A stretch of DNA of 33,477 nt from positions 111,443 through 144,919 of the forward strand of contig NZ_LR735013.1 in the NCBI RefSeq assembly GCF_900009265.2, in the 5' to 3' direction. A program made the position numbers and the translations under genes. A model generated the notes under the pieces. It searched no databases. It had not been told where the DNA came from and was given only the letters and a program-made list of their open reading frames with translations. Positions within the stretch are counted from its first letter, which is position 1. Every line of letters begins with the position of its first letter. Below are positions 33,409-33,477 of the stretch, piece after piece. The stretch is from Planktothrix paucivesiculata PCC 9631. Lineage in GTDB: Bacteria > Cyanobacteriota > Cyanobacteriia > Cyanobacteriales > Microcoleaceae.

Positions 33409-33420
33409 GGACTTACGCAA
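33409..33420. repeat. GGACTTACGCAA motif after pcrA
   Basis: An exact copy of the 12-base motif also found at 26625, four bases after the pcrA stop. It is directly followed by another palindromic repeat, so this may be the edge of a small mobile element that continues past the window. Confidence 0.45.
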
Positions 33421-33434
33421 AACAACCATATCTA

Positions 33435-33462
33435 GTAGGGGCGAACGGCCGTTCGCCCCTAC
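33435..33462. repeat. 28-nt perfect palindrome, GTAG...CTAC family
   Basis: The left arm GTAGGGGCGAACGG is followed by its exact complement. It lies 30 bp after the pcrA stop and may end the transcript. Same length and ends as the copies at 14429 and 26729. Confidence 0.9.
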
Positions 33463-33477
33463 AGATGGTGTATAATT

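Overview
The window is about 33.5 kb of cyanobacterial chromosome, most likely from a filamentous, Planktothrix/Oscillatoria-like species. The lineage call rests on the many HIP1 octamers (GCGATCGC), the AT-rich codon use, a HCF173-like SDR/CIA30 protein, GAF-rich signalling proteins, and dispersed palindromic repeats of a kind common in cyanobacteria. The genus is an inference. No rRNA, tRNA or CRISPR array was seen.

Layout. 1-6.5 kb: tlyA rRNA methyltransferase followed by a membrane protein, a divergent pair (membrane protein / small Cys-rich protein), a SAM methyltransferase, a decayed gene stretch, a BASS-like membrane transporter with an extra N-terminal domain, and an aminopropyltransferase whose motifs look more like thermospermine synthase than spermidine synthase. 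6.7-11.3 kb: an M23 peptidase, a candidate structured small RNA with its own promoter and terminator, a VOC protein, a small membrane protein, an unannotated 36-residue single-span protein, the HCF173-like protein, a 69-bp tandem duplication carrying cruciform repeats, and an orphan sugar-ABC permease. 11.9-20.8 kb: ppsA with a long structured leader, a transposase relic, pyrD, a large multi-GAF protein with a degenerate kinase-like C-terminus, and recN.

20.9-26.6 kb is an accessory, defence-type island. It holds a Uma2 nuclease-family protein, two antitoxin/MazF pairs, a Phd/RelE pair, a truncated HigA-like antitoxin, an internally deleted second copy of the phd locus, and a single-chain MmeI-like type IIL restriction-modification enzyme. 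The broken and duplicated pieces show repeated gain and loss here.

27-33.5 kb returns to core-like genes: a GAF-GAF-PAS class III adenylate cyclase with a long unassigned C-terminal extension, a protein with an internal 41-residue repeat and an acidic linker, and the PcrA/UvrD helicase.

Three 28-nt perfect or near-perfect palindromes of the form GTAG...CTAC, and three GGACTTAC(G/A)CAA motifs, lie between genes and mark a small-repeat population. I did not find a clearly new multi-gene system. The best leads are the small RNA candidate, the rearranged toxin-antitoxin island, the thermospermine-synthase-like enzyme and the two multi-domain signalling proteins.
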